Assembly: GCF_019175385.1 (NCBI RefSeq)
Contig: NC_083341.1
Coordinates: 20,778,203 to 20,842,202, forward strand
Direction of reading: 5' to 3'
DNA length: 64,000 nt
Origin: Lycium barbarum
Taxonomy: Eukaryota; Streptophyta; Magnoliopsida; Solanales; Solanaceae
Shown here piece after piece: positions 1 to 9,406 of this stretch. Position 1 is the stretch's first letter; each line of letters begins with the position of its first letter. Made by a program: the position numbers and the translations under genes. The notes under the pieces were generated by a model, which was given only the letters and a program-made list of their open reading frames with translations, made no database searches and had not been told where the DNA came from.

Positions 1-430
1 GTTAGTTGTTCCAACAACTCACTTAGTTGTTGCATTTTGTTATGACACAGAGACGATAACTGAAGCTCTCTCCAACAAGTAACACATCTGTTGGAACAAC
101 TAACTCACTTGTTGCAACAGGTAAGTTAGTTGTTCCAACAACTCACTTAGTTGTTGCATTTTGTTATGGCACATAGACGATAACAGAAGTTCTCTCCAAC
201 AAGTAACACATCTGTTGGAACAACTAACTCACTTGTTGCAACAGGTGATTTAGTTGTTCCAACAACTCACTTAGTTGTTGCATTTTGTTATGACACAGAG
301 ACAATAACTGAAGCTCTCTCCAACAAGTAACACATCTGTTGGAACAACTACCTCACTTGTTGCAACAGGTGAGTTACTTGTTCCAACAACCCACATAGTT
401 GTTGCATCTTGGTATGACACAGAGACCATA
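1..430. repeat. 124-bp tandem array A
   Basis: About 3.5 copies of a 124-bp unit; the marker 'cattttgttatg' or its variant recurs at 33, 157, 281 and 405, an exact 124-bp step. Each unit holds dyads such as tgttccaaca, tgttggaaca and tgttgcaaca. The array runs off the left edge and ends just before a splice acceptor (cag at 451-453), so it lies in an intron of the transposase gene that follows. The same unit returns at 2305-2945. Confidence 0.93.
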
Positions 431-453
431 ACTGAAGATCTTTATTTTCACAG

Positions 454-1123
454 GTATAATCTTATGACGTCAAATATTGCTGAGTCGGTGAATTCAATGT
501 TCAATGTTGAAAGAGAGTTTCCCATTACTGCTTTATTTGATGCCATAAACAGGAGATTTGCAGAAAAATTTCATGAGAGACGTATGGAGTTCATCGACTC
601 ACCAAACATCTTTGTTCCTTCAGTTGAATTTTTTTTTTCAAAATTTGTCAACTTGGGGAACAAGTTGTTAGCCCATCAAATAGCCAACTAGAAGTTCAGC
701 ATCATCGGTCACGGTGCAGTTGCGACAGTCAATCTGCAAAGTAGATCTTGTACTTGTAGAGTTTTTGACCTGGACAAAATACCTTGTCCACATGCAATGG
801 CAGCGCTTCGTGTCCAATATGGTGATGACTTTGGAAGGCGGATTTATGACTACTCATCTCCATATTATAAGGTGGAGAATTACATAATTGCATATTGTGA
901 GGAAATTTGTCCTGTGCCTTTTGAAGAATCTTGGGAAGTTCCTTTGGAGATTTTAGAGAGAGAGATACCTCCTCCATATGTTGATCTAAGCAAACCCGGA
1001 AGAAGGCGGACAAAGAGGAGGCGCGGAATCGGGGAATCATTTCCAACTAGGAAAAACAAATGCTCCTTATGCAAAATAGCTGGCCACAAAAAAACAACTT
1101 GTCCAAACCTAAATGCTCCATAG
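454..1123 (+). pseudogene. mudrA-like: MuDR/MULE transposase, last exon (C-terminal part)
   Basis: This is the C-terminal part of a Mutator-type transposase, which binds the element ends and moves it by cut and paste. A polypyrimidine acceptor 'tttattttcacag' precedes the exon, and reading starts YNLMTSNIAESVN, a conserved block of MULE transposases just after the DDE core. It continues in one frame through a SWIM zinc finger (CTC ... CPH, about 750-795) and a C-terminal CCHC knuckle (CSLC ... GH ... C, about 1060-1105), then stops at 1121-1123. One in-frame TAG at 689-691 breaks it. The catalytic core lies left of the window. It faces the Ulp1 gene tail to tail, like the convergent genes of maize MuDR. 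A KI-type (Ulp1-bearing) MULE is the best fit. Confidence 0.85.
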
Positions 1124-1363
1124 TTGTAAATTGCATTATGCTTTAACAATAGTTATCTGTTAGAACTTTATGACATTGTAATGTTATTGTTTCTTAACAT
1201 GGTAATTTATGTTTAACTTCCAACAAGTAATAAATCTGTTGCAACAACCAAGTTATATGTTGGTGTTTTTTCAACTAAGTTATGTGTTACAACTTGTGTT
1301 TTATCCAACACGAGTAAGGATTTGTTCAACAACTTAATCACTCAAAAGAAACAGATATTACAA

Positions 1364-1653
1364 TTGTTGCAACAGATTCTACATATGCTGCAACAGATAT
1401 TGTACTTGCTGCAACAGATACTGTACTTGCTGCAACGGATACTATAGCCGCTGCAACAGATACTATAGTTGTTGCAACATATATTCTACTTGCTGCAACA
1501 TATATTGAACTTGCTGCAACAGATACTGTACTTGCTGCAACGGACACTATAGCCGCTGCAACGGACACTATAGTTGTTGCAGCAGATTACTCACATGCTG
1601 CAGCAAATACTATACTTGCGGCAGCAGATACTATACTTGCTGCAGCAGATACT
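1364..1653. repeat. 21-bp minisatellite
   Basis: About 13 degenerate copies of a 21-bp unit (type ctgcaacagatactgtacttg). It lies in the spacer between the transposase stop and the convergent Ulp1 gene. Because 21 is a multiple of 3, it opens long frames on both strands with 7-residue periodicity (VAAS.. on minus, LLQQ.. on plus). I read these as by-products. Confidence 0.9.
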
Positions 1654-1654
1654 A

Positions 1655-2095
1655 CTTGGTTCACCCATATTTAGTGATCAACTACTCAATTCACCCATAT
1701 TTAGTGATACAAAAAGGAAATCAACCATATTTAGTGATAAACAATGGAATACTTAATCAATTTGATGTATTTTTAGTCAGCAAAGAGGATCTCCTAAGCC
1801 AGCATGCACTAAATCGAGTGATCATTAGAGCGAATTGATGTGAACTATTCGATTCACCCATATTTAGTGATAAACAAAGGAAATCAACCATATTTAGTGA
1901 TAAACAATGGAATACTTAATCAATTTGATGTATTTTTAGTCAGCGAAGAGGATCTCCTAAGCCAGCATGCACTAAATCGAGTGATCATTAGAGCGAATTG
2001 ATGTGAACTACTCGATTCACCCATATTTAGTGATAAACAAAGGAAATCAACCATATTTAGTGATAAACAATGAAATACTTAATCAATTAGCAAGT
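1655..2095. repeat. 163-bp tandem repeat
   Basis: About 2.6 copies of a 163-bp unit. The marker 'aatggaatacttaatc' (third copy aatgaaat) falls at 1743, 1906 and 2069. Each unit carries several short 'catatttagtgat' subrepeats. Composition differs from the flanking dyad arrays, so this is a separate sequence inside them. Confidence 0.88.
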
Positions 2096-2104
2096 GCATT
2101 GTTG

Positions 2105-3035
2105 TAACAACTAAGTAAATTGTTGCAACAGAAGATCCATATGTTCCAACAGATTCTTTACTTGTTGCAACATCTTCAGCAGCTGCTGGATTATTTGCAA
2201 CAGAAGATCCATATGTTCCAACAGATGCCTTACTTGTCGCAACAACTAAATAAATTGTTGCAACAGAAGATCCATATGTTCCGACAGATGCCTCACTTGT
2301 TGCAACAGGTAAGTTAGTTGTTCCAACAACTCACTTAGTTGTTCCAACAACTCACTTAGTTGTTGCATTTTGTTACGACACAGAGACAATAACTGAAGTT
2401 CTCTCCAACAAGTAACACATCTGTTGGAACAACTAACTAACTTGTTGCAACAGGTGATTAAGTTGTTCCAACAACTCACTTAGTTATTGCATTTTGTTAT
2501 GACACAGAGACAATAACTGATGCTCTCTCCAACAAGTAACATATCTGTTGGAACAACTAACTCACTTGTTGCAACAGGTGATTAAGTTGTTCCAACAACT
2601 CACTTAGTTGTTGCATTTTGTTATGACACAGAGACAATAACTGATGCTCTCTCCAACAAGTACCACATCTGTTGGAACAACTAACTCACTTGTTGCAACA
2701 GGTGATTAAGTTGTTCCAACAACTCACTTAGTTGTTGCATTTTGTTATGACACAGAGACAATAAGTGATGCTCTCTCCAACAAGTAACACATCTGTTGGA
2801 ACAACTAACTCACTTGTTGCAACAGGTGATTAAGTTGTTCCAACAACTCACTTAGTTGTTGCATTTTGTTATGACACAAAGACAATAACTGATGCTCTCT
2901 CCAACAAGTAACACATCTGTTGGAACAACTAAATCACTTGTTGCAACAACTAAGTAAATTGTTGCAACAGAAGATCCATATGTTCCAACCGATTCCTTAC
3001 TTGTTGCAACAACTTAGGTATTTGTTCCAACATAT
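2105..3035. repeat. Dyad array with 124-bp tandem array B
   Basis: It begins with loose 21-bp dyad repeats (2105-2300), then about five copies of the 124-bp unit. The marker 'catttt' falls at 2366, 2490, 2614, 2738 and 2862, an exact 124-bp step, and sequence matches array A closely. Within a unit, dyads tgttggaaca, tgttgcaaca and tgttccaaca follow each other exactly 21 bp apart. The array lies downstream of both convergent genes. Confidence 0.92.
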
Positions 3036-3212
3036 CTGTCACTTGCGTAAAACTACTGAAACAACTTAAACAATATATAAGGGTACTGAGCATATAATAT
3101 ATATTTACCAAATTTACATAATGTGTTCATCCACCATAATTCAAATGCAAGCAAAATATGAGAGAAATTGTTTAATGCAAACATAGTTTAATACAAATTG
3201 TTTGTCCCCACA

Positions 3213-3886
3213 TTAGGGCTCCAACACCTTATCAATAATTCCACAAGCCCACCTCCATTGCATCCTCTCCACAGTATTGTCACTCAATAAGGTATCGGGC
3301 TTGGTCATATTCGTGCGGGTAAGCAAAGCTTCAACAAAAACAAGTGACCAGGAAGCACATGCCTTATTGGTCTCATTAAGGGGGATATCCTTCTTCCGAA
3401 CAAACTTCCATGATTCATTCAGCAACTTTTCAGGTAAGTGTGAGAACATGCCACTCTGCTTTAGCAACTTGGGGAACAAATCCATTAACGGGTGCATGTG
3501 GCAGAAGAAAGCACCGTCGTCATTACATGGGATGTTGCAATCATAAACATTTATGATACCCTCCTCAATGATGATCTCAACAGTGACAAAATGGTTGTCA
3601 TTAATATTTATGACAGTTATGATCCTTTTGGCACCAATCCACTCGCAGCCACCTGGGTAGGGCACACTACCTCTGGGAAAAGCAAGACCACCATCGTCCC
3701 ACCTAAAGAGAGCAAGTCTTTGATCATAGGGCACGACACCCACATTTGTAGACTCATCGGACAATCCTAAGTACCTGTTGCGACAGTGATGGTAGAAGTT
3801 GAGGTCCATGATTCTATCAGAGGAATCATAGTACTCAGGGAAATTGAGCTGCCTCATACGCACAACAACAAGATTTCATTTACATA
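3213..3886 (-). CDS. Exon 5: Ulp1/C48 cysteine protease domain
   Basis: This is the C-terminal catalytic domain of a Ulp1-like protease, a family that cleaves SUMO or related conjugates. Candidate triad residues are in order: His in NDNHFVTVEI, Asp in INVYDCN, Cys in KACASWSLVFVEALL. Spacing fits the C48 fold. The exon follows acceptor 'actgcag' and needs a one-base shift at the TTG run near 3862 to join VNEILLL with RMRQLNFPEYYDSSDRI. The stop TAA is at 3215-3213. With the triad present the domain could be active if the frameshifts are assembly errors. Substrate and role in transposition are unknown. Confidence 0.82.
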
Positions 3887-3889
3887 CTG

Positions 3890-4076
3890 CAGTAAAAGTA
3901 TCAAAACAGTCAGCCACTTGCTGCAACAGGTAGTTAGAGTTGTTGGAACAACTAGTGAACTTGCTCCAACAGGTTGTTAACTTGTTGGAACAACTAGTTA
4001 ACTTGTTGCAATAAGTTAGTAACTTGTTGTAACAACTAGTTAACTTGTTGCAACAAGTTCATCGAATTACATGACT
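3890..4076. repeat. 21-bp dyad array in intron 4
   Basis: Consecutive units of a 10-bp dyad plus 11 bp: tgttggaaca, tgctccaaca, tgttggaaca, tgttgcaata, tgttgtaaca, tgttgcaaca, each 21 bp from the last. The array lies between exons 4 and 5 of the Ulp1 gene. Confidence 0.88.
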
Positions 4077-4128
4077 TGTTCAAACAGCATACTGAATTAT
4101 ATACATATATATGAGTGTTGAAACTTAC

Positions 4129-4962
4129 CCAATCCTCCCACCATCGTGCATGTTTGTCATAACCTTGAAGTCTTCGGCCCCAAATTCATGCATTGAGTAC
4201 AGTGCTCTCCCAATCTTTTTGGATTTGATCAAGATTTCAAGCTTCTTCTTTTTTTGGGGGGTTTACACGCTTGAAAATATCAACTTTTTTCAGCACTTGT
4301 GGCACAACTTCAGCAGGAGGAGTAGCAATAGACTTCTGTGGAGTACTTGTTTTCCTTGCTCTATAATCAGCAAGTGCCTTGGAAATTGTTTTTGCCCTAT
4401 TGCGAATCCCAATAGGAGTATAGGGTGAGCTGAGCTTTTTGGATGGCTGGACACCCCTCTTGGACATCAAACTCTTTATAGCTGAATTCGTATCTTTTTG
4501 TGCCTGAAGCAACTCTTCAACCTTGTTTATCAAACCTTCCATTTTCAGCCTGCAAGTACTGCATTCACAAGCACAAGAATACACCTTGGAGGAACCGGCA
4601 CCAACTGAAGAATATCTACCCAACCTATAAGGGATATCTGTGGTCTGCCCACCACCACCACTTTGGGGAGTATATCCACCAACTCCATCACCACCACCAT
4701 CATCATCTCTTCTTTTATCAACAAGACCTTCCACTGCTTGTCTTGCAACATCAACAATAGTATTCATATCTACAGCATCACCAACACCATCACCATCACC
4801 ACCACCATCAACAACACCAGCCCTTATGATGGTTGTGGCTCCAACCAATTCTTCTTTTATCTGATCAATCAATTTATCATGCACAGATTCCCTATGCCCT
4901 AAACTAACAAGGCATGGCATCTGCACCTCTCGTTTTGTTGGGATAAGCCTTGGGTGTACAAC
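4129..4962 (-). CDS. Exon 4: linker with Gly/Asp-rich and coiled-coil segments
   Basis: Acceptor 'ttgttgtag' opens VVHPRLIPTKREVQMPCLVSLG, a block typical of the middle of Ulp1 transposon proteins. A Gly/Asp-rich stretch follows, then a Cys cluster (CACECSTC), a short helical segment and a basic region. The frame breaks near 4250 at a run of 7 T and 6 G. Past it the other frame reads GRALYSMHEFGAEDFKVM to a donor GG|gtaagt. No catalytic motif is in this exon. Confidence 0.7.
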
Positions 4963-4984
4963 CTACAACAAACAAACAAATATA

Positions 4985-5345
4985 TTCAACGAATAAGTGT
5001 GTAATCTGTTGGAACAACCCCCACATATATTTCAACAACCTCCTAGGTTGTTGCAGCATATTCTTTAGCTGTTGGAAAAACCAAAACAGCTACTGCAGTT
5101 TCCTCTACAACTGTTCTGATATTTTCCAACAGATTGTGAACTTGTTGCAACAACTGATCAAGTTGTTCCAACATCTTAGGAGTTGTTGCAACATATTCAC
5201 TATCTGTTGGAAAATATCAGAACAGTTGCTGCAACTTCCTCAGCAACTGTTTTGATTTTTCCAACATATTCTGAGGTTGTTGCAGCAGATAAATGTATCT
5301 GTTGCAACAAGTAGTTACTTCTTATAAAACTATTCAGGGATATTT
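4985..5345. repeat. Dyad array in intron 3
   Basis: Same dyad family, more degenerate, 20-21 bp apart. It contains a hairpin-forming segment with arms close to CAGTTGCTG and CAGCAACTG around 5222-5252. It is related to the array in intron 1. Confidence 0.85.
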
Positions 5346-5365
5346 TCCAACAGATTCTGACTTAC

Positions 5366-5522
5366 TGCTTCCTTGGGGGGGGGGGGGGTTAAAAGGATCA
5401 AGATTCATTTTTTTGTTGCTGTTTTTGGTAGTCAACCATCTGAGGATCCTTGGAAAACAAACTTCTTCTGAGTAGTCCCTGACTTGACTCCGTAGGTGAG
5501 GAATGGCTTCAAATGCCCAAGC
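5366..5522 (-). CDS. Exon 3: DUF1985 C-terminal end
   Basis: The exon opens after acceptor 'ttttttctag' and reads AWAFEAIPHLRSQV, then RILRWLTTKNSNKKMNLDPF. This continues exon 2's GFPWAFM and matches the usual DUF1985 ending. It runs into a poly-proline stretch encoded by 14 consecutive G on the plus strand (5375-5388), then a donor CA|gtaagt. The stretch has no ATG-started frame, so homology and splice sites are the only evidence. Confidence 0.75.
5375..5388. repeat. (G)14 homopolymer in exon 3
   Basis: Fourteen consecutive G on the plus strand encode prolines in minus-strand exon 3. Such runs are prone to length error in sequencing and replication. Confidence 0.9.
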
Positions 5523-5608
5523 CTAGAAAAAATTATGCCACAAAAAATCAGAATAATCTATGAAGGAAAAGAATTAAAAAGATTTAACATTGAAGAAAGA
5601 AAGTTTAC

Positions 5609-6858
5609 CATGAAGGCCCAAGGGAAGCCATAGATGTTGGAAGTCTTCAATTAGGGTTCAAAGCTTTGCACAAATATTCAACAGTGAACTTAAAACTTTT
5701 ATGACCCCATGGATAGTTATTGAATGCCTCATGATCCTCCGACAGTTTAATCAAACCAAGTTCTATATTATTCTTTACATCCCTTGCCCAAAGAATAGAA
5801 TTCACAAACCAAACTAAGCACAATGACTCCTTGTTCTTTCTTGACATAGTTTCTGACTTCAAGTCTGCTAGTAAATCCGCTGCCTTGTAGCTCTTTCCAC
5901 AAACATCCACTAAATCCAAATCATCATCAACCTTGGCTTTGCTTTTCTTGCCTTTCTTGGCTGTCTTGGATGACTTGGGTGTCTTGGCTCCCTTGGATGA
6001 CTTGGGTGTCATGGCTCCCTTCTTTAATGTAACTGTAGGAAGAGGCTGAGAAGGATCATGACACCTCAGTCCGGTGATTATGGCAAACTCCTTGATGCCA
6101 AAACAAACTGGCATGCCGCAGTAGTTTATCCATATCTCATCAGTTTTGCTGCAAATAATTCTTCGTTTGAGAAGAACATACATAATGGTCATTTGAAACC
6201 TTGCATTGTTCCTTAGAAAAATCTAGATACATGCCAAAACATGTGGCCCTGAAGAAATCCTCCAAGTCCTCCTCCTGAAGTATCTTCCTAAAGGGATCAA
6301 AGGGCTTGCCCATGACTGATTTTACAACAAGATCACCATTCAAATCACCTAGTTTATCCATCGGCATCTGCACACGGAACTTCTCAATACTGAAAGTTTT
6401 GACAACTTCATCAGTGGAAGGTCTGTCAATATCAGTCCCAATAGAAGAATCAACAGCCCCGGTCGCTGACCTTTCAAAAGATGTAATTTTATCCTCTTCA
6501 TTGTCATCATTATTTACATCATCTTCTTCTTTTTCTTCTTCTTCATTTTCAGCATTGTTTTCTTCTTCTTCTTCTTCTTCTTCTTCTTCTTCTTCTTCTT
6601 CTTCTTCTTCTTCTTCTTCTTCTTCTTCTTCTTCTCTATTTTGTTCTTGTTCTTTTTCTTTATCTTGTTCATCTACTTGATCTTCTTTACTTTCTTGGCC
6701 AGAAACTCCTACTTGAGAGATTTCCTGTTCAGTAGTTTGATCAGAAAGAATATTTGCCTGTTCAGCAAGATCATCTAATGATGGCCCCTTAGCTCTTTTA
6801 CTAACTGTAGATGATTTCGATGATTCCTCCCCTTTTCTTTTTCGTGAAGACATTTTAT
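5609..6858 (-). CDS. Exon 2: acidic N-terminus plus DUF1985 domain
   Basis: The ATG at 6853-6851 lies just after an acceptor (tgtgcag|A). The protein starts with a basic MSSRKRKGEE segment, then a long acidic tract with more than 20 consecutive Glu from a (CTT)n run. DUF1985 follows: FFRATCFGMYLDF, then, after a one-base frameshift near 6208, ARFQMTIMYVLLKRR and INYCGMPVCFGIKEFAIITGL. The exon ends NIYGFPWAFM before a donor gtaaac at 5608-5603; reaching this end needs a second frameshift near 5645. A Lys-rich insert (KSSKGAKTPKSSK) interrupts the domain. DUF1985 is of unknown function and usually sits N-terminal to Ulp1 domains in plant transposons. Confidence 0.8.
6555..6640. repeat. (CTT)n microsatellite coding poly-Glu
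   Basis: A nearly perfect TTC/CTT repeat in exon 2 of the Ulp1 gene. On the minus strand it reads as an uninterrupted Glu tract. Confidence 0.95.
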
Positions 6859-6949
6859 CTGCACACAGGAGATAGCAAAAACACTTTCAATTGATTTGTG
6901 CACCATTTAAAGTAAATAAATAATGAATTTTTACAAGAGCTGAAGCATA

Positions 6950-7372
6950 TGTTGCAACAAGTGTGTAATTTATTGGAACAACTCCATCATATGTTCCAAC
7001 AACTTCATAAGTTGTTGCAACAAATTATACATCTGTTGGAAAATATTAATACAGTTGCTGCAGCTTCCTCAGCAACTGTATTGATTAATTCCAGCAGATG
7101 GATAATCTGGTGCAACAACTGGTAAAGTTGTTGGAACATATGATTGAGTTGTTCCAACAAACTAATCTGTTGGAAACCTTCAGAACAGTTGCTGCAGCTT
7201 GCTCAACAACTGTTTTAACAATTTTCAACAGATTATAAATTTGTTGCAACAACATATTCACTTGCTGCAACAACCTCAGCAACTGTTGGATTTTTACTAA
7301 CAGATTAGAAATCTGTTGCAACAGATTACTCAGCTGTTGGGTAAAAACAAAAAAAAAAAAAAAAAAAAAAAA
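6950..7372. repeat. Dyad array in 5'UTR intron, ending in an A tract
   Basis: Dyads tgttgcaaca, tgttccaaca and tgttggaaa recur at about 21 bp, with two copies of a CAGTTGCTG...CAGCAACTG-type hairpin (7046-7080 and 7187-7213). It resembles the intron 3 array. A run of about 22 A follows at 7350-7372. The minus-strand frame here (LLQQ.. heptads) looks like a by-product. Confidence 0.85.
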
Positions 7373-7499
7373 TGACAAGGCCATTTTTCCTAAGCTTTAC
7401 AAGGACAACAATAGGACAACAACAGGACAACAATATCTATTTCACTATCAGGCTGCAATATCAGTGTATTACAAACACACAACAGTAAAAAATTGAACA

Positions 7500-8145
7500 A
7501 AATACACAGCATTGCATAGACACCTTGCCCATGTTCTTCCTCTTCTTCTTTAACCAAAATTAGTCATTTTCGTACTTTTATTTCAAAACTCTAACTTTTG
7601 AACCAGAAAGAACATTTGTTTCAATACAAACACACAATCATCACAAGTTAAACAAAATAAACCAACCTCAACTGTCAAACAAGTGCTGAAGTTGCTGCAA
7701 CAACTTACTCAGCTGTTGGAAAAAATCCAAAAAAAATTCAAACCCTTTTTTCGAAACCCCAAGGAGAACAAGAACACAAAAACTACCAAAAATCATAATT
7801 TCACAACCACATACACTATTTAACAACACAGAAACCCCAACAAGTGGAACAAATAAAGCAAATGCGGGTTTTGTCAAGCCCAACAAGCCCTTTTTTCGAA
7901 CTCCTAAGGAGAACGAGAACACAAACAACACCAAAAACCAGAATTTCACGACCACATACACTATTTACAAACACACAAACCCCAACAACTTGAACAAATA
8001 CAACAAATAAGGGTTTCTCAAGCATTGAACAACAAAATAAACAACATTGCAGAAAAACCCATGTTATTCTTCTTCGTCTTCTCTGACCAAAATCATCATT
8101 TTCTCACTTTGATTTCAAAACCCTAACTTTAAAAGAAGAACAAGT
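7500..8145. repeat. Duplicated segments in intron 1
   Basis: Two nested duplications. A segment of about 145 bp is tandemly doubled (marker 'aaggagaac' at 7761 and 7906). Outside it, a diverged stretch of about 105 bp at 7500-7610 recurs at 8035-8140 (both read cattgca...cccatgtt...ttctt...accaaaat). I see no gene here; the minus-strand frames are not protein-like. Confidence 0.7.
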
Positions 8146-8158
8146 TGAGCGATTTTAC

Positions 8159-8340
8159 CTGAGAGAAATGGAGAGCAGCAGTTCATATGAGACTCGACTT
8201 TTGAAGAGGTTGAAGACGGTTTCAAGAAGCACATTTAGCAGTTGAGATCAGTTCGTGGGTTTGATGTTGAAAGTTTGAAGGAGCAGTTGAGATCAGTTCC
8301 TATTTTGAATGAAGTTCGTGTGGTTTGGTTTGATATTGGA
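8159..8340 (-). other. Putative 5'UTR exon 1 of the Ulp1 gene
   Basis: The donor ctctcag|gtaaaatc at 8159/8158 pairs with the acceptor before the ATG exon. The upstream boundary is a guess. The 8340-8566 stretch may hold the promoter and the outer end of the Mutator element, but its partner end is outside the window. Confidence 0.4.
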
Positions 8341-8566
8341 CCGATGTTGATTTTGAAATAAATGGGGGGTTGGATTAAATGATTTGGGGTCTTTTTTGTA
8401 TTTTATAAAAGATTAACAAGTTTGGCAAAATATATTTTCAACCCCAATTTTCGTAATCCCAAATTTAATTGGGTTTTGACTTGATGTGGTCCCTACAAGT
8501 CACCTCTAGTAATTTCCAAACTTAAAGGTCACCTTTACTTAAATTTTCGAATATACTACTCCCTCC

Positions 8567-8830
8567 ATAGTTATTTTGGCTAAATCTTTTTATTTTTCTA
8601 GAGTTAATTTGGTTAAATTTTAAAGTTAAATTGAATTAAATTAATTTATTATTTTAATTTTAATATTTATATATTTGAAAACTACATGAAAAGTACTATA
8701 AGTTGCAACTTTTCTTAAATCAATTTTGTAAAAAAATACATCTTAAAATGTTGGTTAAAATTCATGCAGTTTGAATCTCGAAAGGGAAAAGTATCACATA
8801 AATTGTAAATTGGGACAGAGAGATTAAAAC
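8567..8830. mobile_element. Stowaway-like MITE (decayed)
   Basis: The left end 'tactccctcca' and right end '...aaattgggacagagag' form imperfect terminal inverted repeats of the common plant ctccctccgtccc type. The interior is AT-rich and non-coding. At about 260 bp its size fits. Confidence 0.6.
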
Positions 8831-8835
8831 ATATT

Positions 8836-9052
8836 TCATCCTTCTCAATTTATGGAGCATCATTTAATTAGGCACGAAATTTTAAAAAAAGTAATACTTT
8901 TGAAATTTTATAGTTCAAAATAAACTTTAGATATTTATGTAATTTTAAATCATTTCATAAAGTTAAATTGTCTATAAATACAGAAAGTTGACATTTTTTT
9001 CGGACATACTAAAATGGAAATCGTGTCACATAAATTGCGATGGATCGAGTAT
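8836..9052. mobile_element. Second Stowaway-like MITE (decayed)
   Basis: The left end 'catccttctcaatttatg' and right end 'cacataaattgcgatggatcgag' are imperfect inverted repeats. An internal 'aattaggcacgaaatttt' is typical of this MITE family. It lies almost head to tail with the previous MITE. Confidence 0.6.
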
Positions 9053-9406
9053 TTTTTAGTAGTATTTTTAATTATTTTCTTATTTTCTAACTTAGTTCTG
9101 ACATAGGTACCTGGAAAGATTCGGGTCAACGGGTAAATTCCGACCCTTATCTGCCGTAACGTTATTTTTCGTCATAGAGATCGACGAATTTTATGTATTA
9201 AGTGTTGAAATTGAGTTTAATGGAATTTGATTGGAAATTTTGGAAAAGAAAGACCGAAAGAAGTACCTTAGCCAAAAAGCAAGCCAAAGTTACGTGCTAT
9301 TGGCACAGTCCGTTTATCCAGCCTGTTTTCGGGTCGACTTGATTTCAGATTTTCCTTGCATTTTTTTGGACAAGTTACATATTTGGTTATTCGGAATAAT
9401 TATATT
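9053..9406. other. Unassigned AT-rich spacer
   Basis: About 350 bp between the MITEs and the Tat LTR. I see no gene; the short frame at 9231-9416 has no recognisable domain. Confidence 0.5.

Larger units (their letters stand above)
3213..8159 (-). pseudogene. DUF1985/Ulp1-type cysteine protease gene (MULE-borne), five exons
   Basis: Gene model assembled by eye from protein homology and splice sites: exon 1 (5'UTR) ending at 8159 (CTCAG|gtaaaa); exon 2 6858-5609; exon 3 5522-5366; exon 4 4962-4129; exon 5 3886-3213. Domain order is an acidic N-terminus, DUF1985, a linker, then a C-terminal Ulp1 domain with His-Asp-Cys. This is the layout of Ulp1-like genes carried by KI (Kaonashi) MULEs, which resemble SUMO-specific proteases. 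At least four single-base frameshifts (near 6208, 5645, 4250, 3862), mostly at homopolymers or short repeats, break the frame. Either the copy is decaying or the assembly has indel errors. Introns 1, 3 and 4 are filled with 21-bp dyad arrays. Confidence 0.78.

Noticed and set aside
1338..1838. Coding frames in the 21-bp and 163-bp repeats
   Set aside because: Frames are open only because unit lengths and composition avoid stops; there is no domain and no start or splice context.
1..3035. CRISPR array
   Set aside because: Regular repeats, but they are tandem with no unique spacers, and the DNA is clearly eukaryotic.
4500..4902. His- and Pro-rich plus-strand frames
   Set aside because: Shadows of the Gly/Asp-rich linker of Ulp1 exon 4.
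6306..6680. Ser-rich plus-strand frame
   Set aside because: It is the shadow of the poly-Glu coding (CTT)n in the minus-strand gene.
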